A stretch of DNA of 64,000 nucleotides from DASVVT01 sp036386415 (GTDB lineage Bacteria > Acidobacteriota > Blastocatellia > Pyrinomonadales > Pyrinomonadaceae). The DNA lies in the NCBI GenBank assembly GCA_036386415.1, contig DASVVT010000018.1, forward strand, positions 16,789-80,788. Direction: 5' to 3'. How positions within the stretch are numbered: position 1 is the first letter of the stretch; the number at the start of each line of letters is the position of its first letter. Shown piece after piece: positions 45,376-53,211 of this stretch. The notes under the pieces are model-generated. The model was not told the origin of the DNA and did no database searches. It saw only the letters and a list, made by a program, of their open reading frames with translations. A program made the position numbers and the translations under genes.

Positions 45376-45876
45376 TTAGGCCGCGCAGACCTTGCCCAGT
45401 GTCTCAGCCCACTTGCTCATGACCACCTTGCCGTACATCAACTGCTCTTTCTGCCTGCGAATCGCACACGCCCGACGAAACGCTCCTGCCTCGCCATACT
45501 TGCTGATGGACACTGACGTGCGACCCTTCTTCTCTCTTCCGGCATTCCAGGAGACTTCGTACACTTCGTTGAGATAAACCGTGCCGTCTTTGCCCTTGTA
45601 TTTCTTGACCGCGCGTCGCACGCCGACGACGCCGCTTCGGTTACGCGGATTGTTGCCGACGATCACCCAATCCGTTCTGGGCTTCCCAAGCTCCCGCTCC
45701 AGTTGATTGCGACACTCGACAGCCTTCTCAAGGGCTGCTTCTTTGCCCCCGTGCTTCTGATCGCTGATGAATTTAGACTTGGTGATATTCTTCAGCCTGA
45801 CTCTGACGTACCACCCGTGCATCTTCTTCTGCGGACTATCAATGCGACTAATACCCTTGTGACCAGATTTCGCCAT
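45376..45876 (-). CDS. Protein with two AP2-like DNA-binding domains
   Basis: Residues about 5-60 (GISRIDSPQKKMHGWYVRVRL, then EAALEKAVECRNQLE) and about 75-150 (SGVVGVRRAVKKYKGK, YEVSWNAG, SVSISKYGEAGAFRRACAIRRQKE) each follow the AP2/ERF plan: three strands with conserved Trp/Arg and a following helix. AP2 domains bind DNA and are often part of bacterial homing endonucleases. Here no nuclease domain is present and the protein is only 166 residues. ATG 45876 has AGGAG at 5 bases spacing, better than the open upstream extension. Confidence 0.75.
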   Translation of the reverse strand: MAKSGHKGISRIDSPQKKMHGWYVRVRLKNITKSKFISDQKHGGKEAALEKAVECRNQLERELGKPRTDWVIVGNNPRNRSGVVGVRRAVKKYKGKDGTVYLNEVYEVSWNAGREKKGRTSVSISKYGEAGAFRRACAIRRQKEQLMYGKVVMSKWAETLGKVCAA

Positions 45877-45970
45877 AGAACTCCTGCCTGGAGCCTCCTT
45901 CAATTCGATGGATTTGTATATCTGAGAACTTAACGTGAGCCGGTCGATTTGTCAAAGGACATCGACTCCA

Positions 45971-46112
45971 GGTAGTGTCCCGAGTTTCAGCTTTTCTCTG
46001 TGCCATCTCCGTGTTCTCTGTGTCTCTGTGGTGAGTGTCTGTGGGCGTTGATTCACCACAGAGACGCAGAGGACGCAGAGGTTGCACAGAGTACAAATCA
46101 AATATCGAAGCG
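45971..46112. repeat. Family A palindromic element, copy A4 (right end lost)
   Basis: GGTAGTGTCC (45971-45980) starts the copy exactly as the consensus end. CTCTGTGTCTCTGTGGTGAG faces TTCACCACAGAGACGCAGAGGACGCAGAGG. No GGACACTACC end is seen on the right. Confidence 0.8.
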
Positions 46113-46174
46113 TATTTCGGCTCTCATTACTTGTTGGGCGTTTGCCTTCGGTCAATCCCCTGACACCTTTCTTC

Positions 46175-46612
46175 TCAAATGGGGCTGCCCGTAATGTAAT
46201 TTTCCAGCAGCTTGATCGTAGATTCATGCTCAGCGATGATCGCCTTGACCACGTCGCCGATTGAGATAATACCGATGAGGCGATCCCCCTCCATGACCGG
46301 AAGATGGCGAACGTGCTTGTCTGTAATGAGCGCCATGCAATCCTGCACGTTTTGATCCAGACGCACGTAGTACACTCTGGATGTCATGATTTCCCTGACC
46401 TGTAGCTCCCTCGATGATTTTCCATGCAGGATCACCTTCCTGGCATAATCGCGTTCAGACATGATGCCGGCCACGGTGTCACCCTCAAGCACCACCAGGG
46501 CACCCACATTCTTATCAGCCATAATTTTCAATGACTCAAAGACCGTCGTCTCCGGTGTGATCGAGATCACGTTATGACCTTTGGCCTCTAAAATGTCTTT
46601 CACGGTTTTCAT
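46175..46612 (-). CDS. Protein of two CBS domains
   Basis: A 145-residue protein made of a CBS pair: VISITPETTVFESLKIMADKNVGALVVLEGDTVAGIMSERDYARKVI and VREIMTSRVYYVRLDQNVQDCMALITDKHVRHLPVMEGDRLIGIISIGDVVKAI, split here by position only. CBS pairs bind adenosyl ligands (AMP, ATP, SAM) and regulate partners, or work alone as energy sensors. It starts at ATG 46612. No partner is nearby. Confidence 0.93.
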   Translation of the reverse strand: MKTVKDILEAKGHNVISITPETTVFESLKIMADKNVGALVVLEGDTVAGIMSERDYARKVILHGKSSRELQVREIMTSRVYYVRLDQNVQDCMALITDKHVRHLPVMEGDRLIGIISIGDVVKAIIAEHESTIKLLENYITGSPI

Positions 46613-46722
46613 AAGCTGAATCTCCGAGAGCTATCCTTTTTGTGAATTGCCTGGAAGGGCTATGAGCAACAATGAGACCGGATGACTCGCAGCGCTTATC
46701 TTCTCCGAGCTGCCATTTTTCT

Positions 46723-47175
46723 TCAGAGTTCCGGGTCGCTCGCAGTTGCCTCCGCCCCCTTCTTATCGGCAACGTGAATCGCGCTGCTGCTTGAGTTCAA
46801 ATAGAACGACTTTAACCCTGTCAAGCCGTATTGAAGAGGCGTCGCCACGGCCTCATACGACGAGTCCGTGCCGACTCTCACCTCGAATCTATAGCCTCTG
46901 TTCTCGCCGTTTATGATCCGTTGATTAATCGATTGAAAGTCAACCAACTGTTTGAGGGTTCCGTAGCTGCCGTTGCCTGCGGTCGCCTGGTAGTTAGCCT
47001 CGGCTGAAGCAATAGCCCTGAGCTGTGAGATGGCCGCGAGCTCGTTGGCAGCCATAGTCGGCCCGTTAGCGCTCGGAGTGGGTTGATTTTGGCACCCGGC
47101 TATCAGCAACGATATGACAGCCAGGAGCAGGCCGGTACGGCAATGGCCTCTGTGGATAGCGCCTACACTCTTCAT
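46723..47175 (-). CDS. Pilin-like lipoprotein
   Basis: Starts MKSVGAIHRGHCRTGLLLAVISLLIAGCQNQ: a lipoprotein signal with lipobox IAGC. The mature part resembles a pseudopilin globular domain with an ELAAISQLRAIASAEANYQ helix, YGTLKQLVD, GYRFEVRV strands and a terminal segment. Such pilin-like lipoproteins are typical of acidobacteria. Its ATG (47175) lies 4 bases after the TAA of the PilZ gene, so the two are translationally coupled. Its role is unknown, perhaps surface sensing together with PilZ. Confidence 0.75.
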   Translation of the reverse strand: MKSVGAIHRGHCRTGLLLAVISLLIAGCQNQPTPSANGPTMAANELAAISQLRAIASAEANYQATAGNGSYGTLKQLVDFQSINQRIINGENRGYRFEVRVGTDSSYEAVATPLQYGLTGLKSFYLNSSSSAIHVADKKGAEATASDPEL

Positions 47176-47179
47176 CTCT

Positions 47180-47506
47180 TTATGCGTCAGCATACGAAGC
47201 TCGCTCATACTCTTCCAGCAGGCCGAGCATAGCCCTGTCTTCATCGCTTAATTCAGTAAAGCTCACGCCGAAACCGTTCTCGCCCCCGGCGCGCACCACC
47301 GCCCCACGTATCTCCATCCAACGCTCCGTCGGCAGGCGGAGCCGGATCGAGAGCGCAGGCTTTGCGGGCAGGCCATTACGGCTGCGTATGAAGCAGCCGG
47401 TCGCGCTGAAGTTTGAGGTCTGCCCACTGGCAACCGACTGCGTGGTCAAATCCCATATCACGTACAGGGAAGAGTTGAATCGCCTGGCTTGCCTTCGCTC
47501 CTGCAT
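47180..47506 (-). CDS. PilZ-domain protein
   Basis: A 108-residue single PilZ domain: RRQARRF N-terminal Arg cluster, NFSATGCFIRS (consensus [DN]xSxxG), then strands (LRLPTERWMEIRGAVVRAGGENGFGVSFTEL, by position). PilZ binds cyclic di-GMP through the Arg motif and the second motif; both are intact apart from Asn for Asp. It is followed by a coupled pilin-like lipoprotein. The GGDEF/EAL protein at 53212 could be its c-di-GMP source or sink. Confidence 0.9.
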   Translation of the reverse strand: MQERRQARRFNSSLYVIWDLTTQSVASGQTSNFSATGCFIRSRNGLPAKPALSIRLRLPTERWMEIRGAVVRAGGENGFGVSFTELSDEDRAMLGLLEEYERASYADA

Positions 47507-47584
47507 AACTGTTCGTCCATTCAGCTTCAGGAAGTTGGCGCAGGGGAACGCGCTCTCAGCCGATCATGAGTGGAATTCGAGGGA

Positions 47585-47785
47585 TCATCTCTTACCGGCT
47601 CGCTTGCTCGCCTGACCGTGATCCTGCTCGATGGATTTCAGCGCCAGCGAAAGGTGCGGCGGGATAGACCGCTCGCCACGCTCCCACCTGGCGACCGTGT
47701 TGGCAGCAACGCCCAGCTCACCGGCTAGCTGCTCCTGCGTCATGCCAAGCGCTTCACGCCTTTTCCTCAATTCGTCTCCAGCCAT
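47585..47785 (-). CDS. XRE-family HTH regulator
   Basis: A small protein of 66 residues: MAGDELRKRREALGMTQEQLAGELGVAANTVARWERGERSIP, a classical Cro/CI helix-turn-helix, then a short basic tail. ATG 47785 is taken as the start because the HTH begins there; an upstream frame to 47818 is open but adds nothing recognisable. Confidence 0.88.
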   Translation of the reverse strand: MAGDELRKRREALGMTQEQLAGELGVAANTVARWERGERSIPPHLSLALKSIEQDHGQASKRAGKR

Positions 47786-47908
47786 GATTGGGCAACATAC
47801 CGCCGGTACAGGTTTCATGTAAAGCCCGAAACTACCATTGGTATATGAAGGGCAAACGCTATCTATTTCGGTTGAGCGGAAGCGAAAGAAGATATTTTAA
47901 AAGTCAGA

Positions 47909-47987
47909 GGGCGCGGGAGGTGTCAGACGCTGGAGGATACGAGAAAGAGATTTCTTCGCGCCCTTGCGCCTGACGCCTCCCGCGCCC
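47909..47987. repeat. Inverted repeat (hairpin) beside the XRE gene
   Basis: GGGCGCGGGAGGTGTCAGACGC (47909-47930) pairs with GCGCCTGACGCCTCCCGCGCCC (47966-47987) with two mismatches. It stands alone between the XRE gene start and the small gene at 48030. One copy only in this window. Confidence 0.7.
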
Positions 47988-48029
47988 GACGGCGTTTCAG
48001 GTGTTCCTTAGACGCACAGGGTTTCACTT

Positions 48030-48254
48030 CTACGACAATGATCTCAGGGGAGACGCTGATTCAACGAACAGGCTGGCAAACGCCTGCTTCGGATCGGTGA
48101 CGCGACGCTGCTTGAATTCCCTCACCCATGCGGTGACAACTTTTCGCGTACTCTGTTGTACGCTCACGCTCTTCTGCGGGCGGTCGGCTGTCACTCCGGG
48201 TTCGCCAGCCGTCAATGCGCGTTTGATGATTCTGATCTTATTCTTTGAATTCAT
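48030..48254 (-). CDS. Small basic hypothetical protein
   Basis: A 74-residue basic protein (MNSKNKIRIIKRALTAGEPG) with one Trp-containing helix, VVTAWVREFKQRRV. It has no recognised motif. A GAAAGGATA lies 17 bases upstream of the ATG, rather far for a ribosome site. It may be real or spurious. Confidence 0.4.
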   Translation of the reverse strand: MNSKNKIRIIKRALTAGEPGVTADRPQKSVSVQQSTRKVVTAWVREFKQRRVTDPKQAFASLFVESASPLRSLS

Positions 48255-48397
48255 AATAAGTACCGCTTTTATCCTTTCTGTTTACTAACGCGTAATCCAG
48301 ATGGAATTTGGATCATCCGGCGGGCATGATGCTCTGAATTTCGCCTGAACCCTCCGCTCGCATATAGAAATACACCGCTGCGGCACCTCGTATCACC

Positions 48398-48409
48398 ACC
48401 TGTTCAGGT
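48398..48409. promoter_or_regulatory. Dyad ACCTG-TT-CAGGT, first copy
   Basis: Perfect palindrome ACCTGTTCAGGT within the shared 15-mer CACCTGTTCAGGTAG, in the 500-base gap before the GAF gene. The identical dyad recurs 143 bases downstream at 48541. Paired operator-like sites are plausible; the binding protein is unknown. Confidence 0.55.
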
Positions 48410-48540
48410 AGCTGTCTGTAACCTGATTTGATCGAGAATTAAGCAGGAAAGGGCGTCGTTTCAGCACCGCTGGCGACTCCGGCACGATTGCTTAAGAGGG
48501 GAAGCCAGCCCGTCCGGAGCTTCAAAAGCGGGGATTCCCC

Positions 48541-48552
48541 ACCTGTTCAGGT
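48541..48552. promoter_or_regulatory. Dyad ACCTG-TT-CAGGT, second copy
   Basis: Same palindrome and same flanks (CC before, AG after) as the copy at 48398. The gap 48255-48757 contains no gene that I can support, only these two sites. Confidence 0.55.
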
Positions 48553-48757
48553 AGGCGATTGTAGGGATGCGCACGCTTAAATTCAGTTCTATCTGGAAAG
48601 AAACATCCAATGGCTCAGCCTGCCGCCGCATTCACATTTGGAAGGGCGTTGGCGTTTATCTTTTGGTCTTGACAGTAAGTGAAGCCGTTCAATATCGTGC
48701 CGCTACGAGACGGCAGGCATGATCTCCTGAAAATTTGATTGGTGAAAGGAACTCTTC

Positions 48758-49321
48758 ATGAGAGCCCCACTACCGCCTAATGAAGCCGCAAGATTGCGAG
48801 CCCTGAAGCAGTATAAAATTCTCGATACTGAACCCGAAGAGGCTTACGATGATCTGACTTTTATCGCAGCCCAAGTCTGCGATACTCCAATCGCCCTGTT
48901 CACTCTCGTTGACTCTTACCGGCAATGGTTCAAGTCACGGCTCGGGCTCAAGGAACGCGAAACTGCCCGCGAAGTCTCTTTCTGCGCGCACGCCATCCTG
49001 GAGCCTGAGACCATGATCGTCGGTGATGCGCTAAAAGATGTTCGTTTCGCCGATAACCCTTTAGTCAACTCCAACCCTCGGATCAGGTTTTACGCCGGAG
49101 CGCCCCTCATCACGACGGACGGCTTCACCCTGGGAACACTCTGCGTCATAGACAGAAAGCCTAGAGTATTAAGTGGAGATCAGATCGAGGCGTTACAGGC
49201 ATTGAGTCGGCAGGTCGTCTCGCAGTTGGAACTCAGGCGCTCTGTCACACACCTGACACGCGCTTTGGAGAGATGCAAGCGATCCGAGGCGGCCTTAAAG
49301 AGGGAGTTGCAGGAAAAGTAG
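48758..49321 (+). CDS. GAF-domain protein
   Basis: A 187-residue GAF sensor of the type with an N-terminal EAARLRALKQYKILDTEPEEAYDDLT and the core CDTPIALFTLVD, RQWFKSRLGL, SFCAHAIL, YAGAPLITTDGFTLGTLCVIDRKPR. A coiled-coil end (RSVTHLTRALERCKRSEAALKREL) suggests a dimer or a signalling link, perhaps to an output domain carried by another protein. Its ligand (cyclic nucleotide, haem or small molecule) is unknown. It starts at ATG 48758, behind AAAGGA. Confidence 0.92.
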   Translation: MRAPLPPNEAARLRALKQYKILDTEPEEAYDDLTFIAAQVCDTPIALFTLVDSYRQWFKSRLGLKERETAREVSFCAHAILEPETMIVGDALKDVRFADNPLVNSNPRIRFYAGAPLITTDGFTLGTLCVIDRKPRVLSGDQIEALQALSRQVVSQLELRRSVTHLTRALERCKRSEAALKRELQEK

Positions 49322-49366
49322 CGCGCTAATAGTTGAGCAAAGTGCGCAGAGGGAAATATCCAGATC

Positions 49367-50701
49367 GTGAAACACACAGGATTATTACTGCTCCTATTTT
49401 TGTGTTGCGTCTGCTCAAGGGCGGCAGAGCCGGGCGTCCAGACGCGTGCGATGCCTTCCTTTGATGTCTTACATTATGATGCGCAGCTTGAGCCCGACCT
49501 GGCAGGCAAAGCTGTGAGAGGAAAAGTCCTGATACGGCTTATCTCGCGCACGGGCAAGCTGGCTACAGTCGAGCTTGACTGCGGCGACCTGACCATCGAC
49601 GCGGTGCGCGAAAACAAAGGGACGCTGAAGTTTGTGCAGAGCGATCATCGCTTGCGCGTCTTATTGGCGCGACCGGCGAAAGCCAATGAGACGCGAGCCA
49701 TCGAAGTCGAATATCACGGTACGCCGCGTCGCGGCATACGCTTCTTCCCTGAGCAGGAACAGGCCTATACGGTCTTCTCTACGAGTCAGTGGCTGGTGTG
49801 TGTCGATGCGCCGGATGATAGAGCGACGCTGCGCTTAAATTTGATCCTCCCGGCAAATCTAAGCGCAGTTGCCAACGGTCGTTTGACCGGGCGGCGCACC
49901 ACGACGAGCGGGAAAATCATGTCCGAGTGGAGACAGGAGACGCCTGTCCCCACCTATATTTTCGGCTTCGCCGTCGGTCGCTTCCGCACCGTGACGGAAA
50001 AGCATGGCCGCGTCGAGCTGCGTTACCTCGCGACCGCCTTCTCGGATGCGGAGCTGCGCCGCATCTTCCGCGATACGGCAGACATGATCCGCTTTTATGA
50101 AGATCGCGCAGGCGTCCGCTATGCGGATGAGACTTACACACAGGTCTTAGCAGAGGGCAGCATCGATCAGGAGATGAGCAGCTTCACCGTGCTGCATCAG
50201 GGTTACGGGCGTGCGGTTTTAGCCAACGAGCGTGACGTATGGCTCGGCGCGCATGAGCTGGCGCATCAATGGTGGGGCAACATGGTGACGAACCGCGATT
50301 GGAACCATTTCTGGTTGAACGAAGGCATGGCGACCTTCATGGCAGCCGCCTATAAAGAGCATCGCTTCGGTCGAGCGGAGTACATGCGGGAGATTGAATC
50401 GAACCGCGTGAGCTACCAGAAGGTACGAGACGCGGGTAAGGATCGGTCGCTCGTCTTCCCAGACTGGCTGCATCCGACCGCCGAAGACCGCACGCTGGTC
50501 TATGATAAAGGGGCTTATGTGCTTCACCTGCTGCGCGAGGAACTGGGCGAACGCCCCTTTTGGGCAGGCATACGCCTGTACACGCGCAGGTATTTCGGCA
50601 AGTCCGTCACAACCCCGGACTTTCAAAGGGCGATGGAACAGGCTAGCGGCAAAAATCTGACAGGCTTTTTCTCCAGGTGGGTGTACCTGACTCAAAAGTA
50701 A
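49367..50701 (+). CDS. M1-family metallo-aminopeptidase, secreted
   Basis: Signal peptide (LLLLLFLCCVCSRAA), an N-terminal beta-sandwich (about 30-200) and the gluzincin catalytic domain: GAHELAHQWWGNMVTNRDWNHFWLNEGMATF gives HExxH with the third Zn ligand Glu in NEGMA. Upstream, QEMSSFTV is the M1 exopeptidase-like loop, though the usual GAMEN appears as QEMSS. The catalytic Tyr equivalent is in VYDKGAYVLHLL. It cleaves N-terminal residues from peptides. The 444-residue length is short for M1, with the C-terminal helical domain missing. Confidence 0.93.
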   Translation: MKHTGLLLLLFLCCVCSRAAEPGVQTRAMPSFDVLHYDAQLEPDLAGKAVRGKVLIRLISRTGKLATVELDCGDLTIDAVRENKGTLKFVQSDHRLRVLLARPAKANETRAIEVEYHGTPRRGIRFFPEQEQAYTVFSTSQWLVCVDAPDDRATLRLNLILPANLSAVANGRLTGRRTTTSGKIMSEWRQETPVPTYIFGFAVGRFRTVTEKHGRVELRYLATAFSDAELRRIFRDTADMIRFYEDRAGVRYADETYTQVLAEGSIDQEMSSFTVLHQGYGRAVLANERDVWLGAHELAHQWWGNMVTNRDWNHFWLNEGMATFMAAAYKEHRFGRAEYMREIESNRVSYQKVRDAGKDRSLVFPDWLHPTAEDRTLVYDKGAYVLHLLREELGERPFWAGIRLYTRRYFGKSVTTPDFQRAMEQASGKNLTGFFSRWVYLTQK

Positions 50702-50743
50702 TCAGACGCGCCGTCGCTCTCATTTTGAATTTAGCCATAATAG

Positions 50744-50889
50744 AGTAGTGACCTGAGTTTCAGTTCTTCTCTGTGCAACCTCCGTGTTCTCTGCGTCTCT
50801 GTGGTGAGTCTTGTTTAAAGTTCATTCACCACCGCAGACGCAGAGAACGCAGAGGCGGCACAGAGAACTAATCAAAGCAGGACGCTACC
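50744..50889. repeat. Family A palindromic element, copy A5 (complete)
   Basis: AGTAGTGACC (50744-50753) and GGACGCTACC (50880-50889) are the ends; CTCTGCGTCTCTGTGGTGAGTC faces TTCACCACCGCAGACGCAGAG. It fills most of the gap between the M1 peptidase and the second CocE gene. Confidence 0.85.
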
Positions 50890-51053
50890 CAAAATAGAGG
50901 TTTGACGACGCAACCGGAAAGGCGCTATTTTTCCATCCGTCTTTGAACAGGCTGAACAATCCAGATATTACGGATTCGACGAACGCGCGTAGACTCGGAC
51001 AAAAACGGGCGCGAACATAATCTGTCGCTCTCGCGCCTTTGGAGTGATTCCCT

Positions 51054-53036
51054 ATGAAGCTGATCGACCGCCTTCGGGCATTGACCTTCCTGCTCGCCAC
51101 GCTGCTCTGCGTCTTGATGTTCGTCGAGCGAGCGGCGGCGCAAGTTCCTCAGTACCCGCAACTGCCGAGCGAAACGCCATCCAGGTTAGAGCCCGCGACC
51201 GGTAGCTTCGATTACGTCAAGCGCGACGTGATGATCCAGATGCGCGACGGGGTGAAACTGCACACGGTCATTATTGTGCCGAAAGGCGCAAAGGGAGCGC
51301 CGATTCTCCTGACGCGCACGCCCTACAACGCCACCGCACTCACGAGCCACGCCGAAAGCTCACACCTCGGCCCAATCCTGCAAGGCTACGACAACGCCAC
51401 GGACGTGATCGTCGAGGGCGGCTACATACGCGTCGTGCAGGACGTGCGCGGCAAGTACGGCTCCGAAGGCGACTACGTCATGAATCGCCCCCTGCACGGG
51501 ACGCAGAACCCGACGCCTGTGGATCACTCCACGGACACCTACGACACCATCGACTGGCTGGTCAAGAATATCCCGGAAAGCAACGGCAAGGTCGGCATCC
51601 TAGGCATCTCCTACGACGGTTTTTTGCCCTTGATGGCGCTCGTCAACCCACACCCGGCGCTCAAAGTTTCCGTGCCCATGAACCCGATGGTCGATGGCTG
51701 GATCGGCGACGACTGGTTTCACAACGGAGCCTTCCGCCAGCAGAACATGCCTTACATTTACGAACAGGAAGCAACCCGTAAGTCGGAAGAAAAATGGTGG
51801 ACGAGCCACTTCGACGATTACGACCTGTACATGCAGGCCGGATCGGCTGGCGAACTCGGGCGTCGCCACGGGCTCGAACAGGTCGGCTTCTGGCGGAAGC
51901 TTCTAGAGCACCCTGCTTACGACAGCTTCTGGCGCGATCAGGCTGTGGACAAGATACTGGCCGCCCAGCCGCTCAATGTGCCCGTCATGCTCGTTCATAG
52001 CCTCTGGGATCAGGAGGACATCTACGGGGCTATCGCCGTCTACAAGGCGATCAAGCCGAAGGACACAAATAACGACAAGGTGTTTCTGGTGATGGGTCCC
52101 TGGCATCACGGCCAGATGATACGCGACGGCAGCTCGCTCGGCGCTCTGAAATTCAACAGCGATACAGCCCTCACCTTTCGTCAGGAAATCCTGCGCCCGT
52201 TCCTGGACAGGTATCTCAAGGACAGCGCGGCCACGACCGCAGCAGGAGCAGACATCTCTCCGGTGATGGCGTTTGAGACAGGGACGAACGCCTGGCGGCG
52301 ACTGCCAGCCTGGCCGATGGGTTGCGCGAGCGGCTGCACAGTCCGTGCGACGCCGCTCTATCTGAGCGCCGGTCTCAGACTCAGCTTTGACGCGCCCAAA
52401 GCTAATGACAAAGCCTTTGATGAATACACCTCCGACCCCGCCAAACCTGTTCCGTTCCGCGCGCGTCCCATTCAACCCACAGGCGGCTCAGCCGCAGGGC
52501 ACACCTGGTCACAATGGCTGGTGGACGATCAGCGCGAGGCTTCGGGCAGACCCGACGTAGTAGCGTTTGTTTCCGATGTTTTGAGCGCGCCGTTAAAGAT
52601 TAGTGGTCAGCCCGTGGCTAATCTGGTCAGTTCCACCAGCGGGACGGACTCGGATTGGGTCGTCAAAGTGATAGACGTTTATCCGGACGAAGTCGCAGGC
52701 CAGCCCATCATGGGCGGCTACCAGTTGATGGTTTCGGCAGACATCTTTCGCGGTCGTTATCGCGAGAGCCTGGAAACGCCCAAACCCGTCGCGGCCAATC
52801 GACCGCTGCTCTACCGCTTCGCTCTGCCCACGGCGAACCACGTCTTTCTGCCGGGTCATCGCATCATGGTGCAGGTGCAGTCAAGCTGGTTCCCTCTCTA
52901 CGACCGCAATCCGCAGACCTTCGTCCCCAACATCTTCTGGGCCAAGCCTGGTGATTACCGCAAGGCCGTCCAGCGCATCTATCACGCGCCCGGCCAGGCA
53001 AGTTTCATCGAACTACCGCTGGTCACGACGCCTTGA
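51054..53036 (+). CDS. Secreted CocE/NonD-family hydrolase, second paralogue
   Basis: A paralogue of the gene at 40440. Signal peptide (LLATLLCVLMFVERAAAQ); nucleophile in GISYDGFLPL (about 185); Asp in WDQEDIYG; His in WHHGQMIRDG. The C-terminal jelly-roll ends MVQVQSSWFPLYDRNPQTFVPN, nearly the same as in the first paralogue. It probably acts on X-Pro peptides, esters or acyl amides outside the cytoplasm. It starts at ATG 51054. Confidence 0.93.
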   Translation: MKLIDRLRALTFLLATLLCVLMFVERAAAQVPQYPQLPSETPSRLEPATGSFDYVKRDVMIQMRDGVKLHTVIIVPKGAKGAPILLTRTPYNATALTSHAESSHLGPILQGYDNATDVIVEGGYIRVVQDVRGKYGSEGDYVMNRPLHGTQNPTPVDHSTDTYDTIDWLVKNIPESNGKVGILGISYDGFLPLMALVNPHPALKVSVPMNPMVDGWIGDDWFHNGAFRQQNMPYIYEQEATRKSEEKWWTSHFDDYDLYMQAGSAGELGRRHGLEQVGFWRKLLEHPAYDSFWRDQAVDKILAAQPLNVPVMLVHSLWDQEDIYGAIAVYKAIKPKDTNNDKVFLVMGPWHHGQMIRDGSSLGALKFNSDTALTFRQEILRPFLDRYLKDSAATTAAGADISPVMAFETGTNAWRRLPAWPMGCASGCTVRATPLYLSAGLRLSFDAPKANDKAFDEYTSDPAKPVPFRARPIQPTGGSAAGHTWSQWLVDDQREASGRPDVVAFVSDVLSAPLKISGQPVANLVSSTSGTDSDWVVKVIDVYPDEVAGQPIMGGYQLMVSADIFRGRYRESLETPKPVAANRPLLYRFALPTANHVFLPGHRIMVQVQSSWFPLYDRNPQTFVPNIFWAKPGDYRKAVQRIYHAPGQASFIELPLVTTP

Positions 53037-53211
53037 GGCCGGGGCACAGGCTTGGGGGCGTGCGCCAGTTTATAAGCGCACTTTTTCTTTGGAGGTAGTG
53101 AGAGGCACTTTGAATAATCAGCTTCTGTTTCTGTCCCGTCAGGGACATTTCAAACTGCTTCTTAGAATTTCACTCATCAACCAGCCTTGACGTGCAACAA
53201 CCCTGGCGCGC

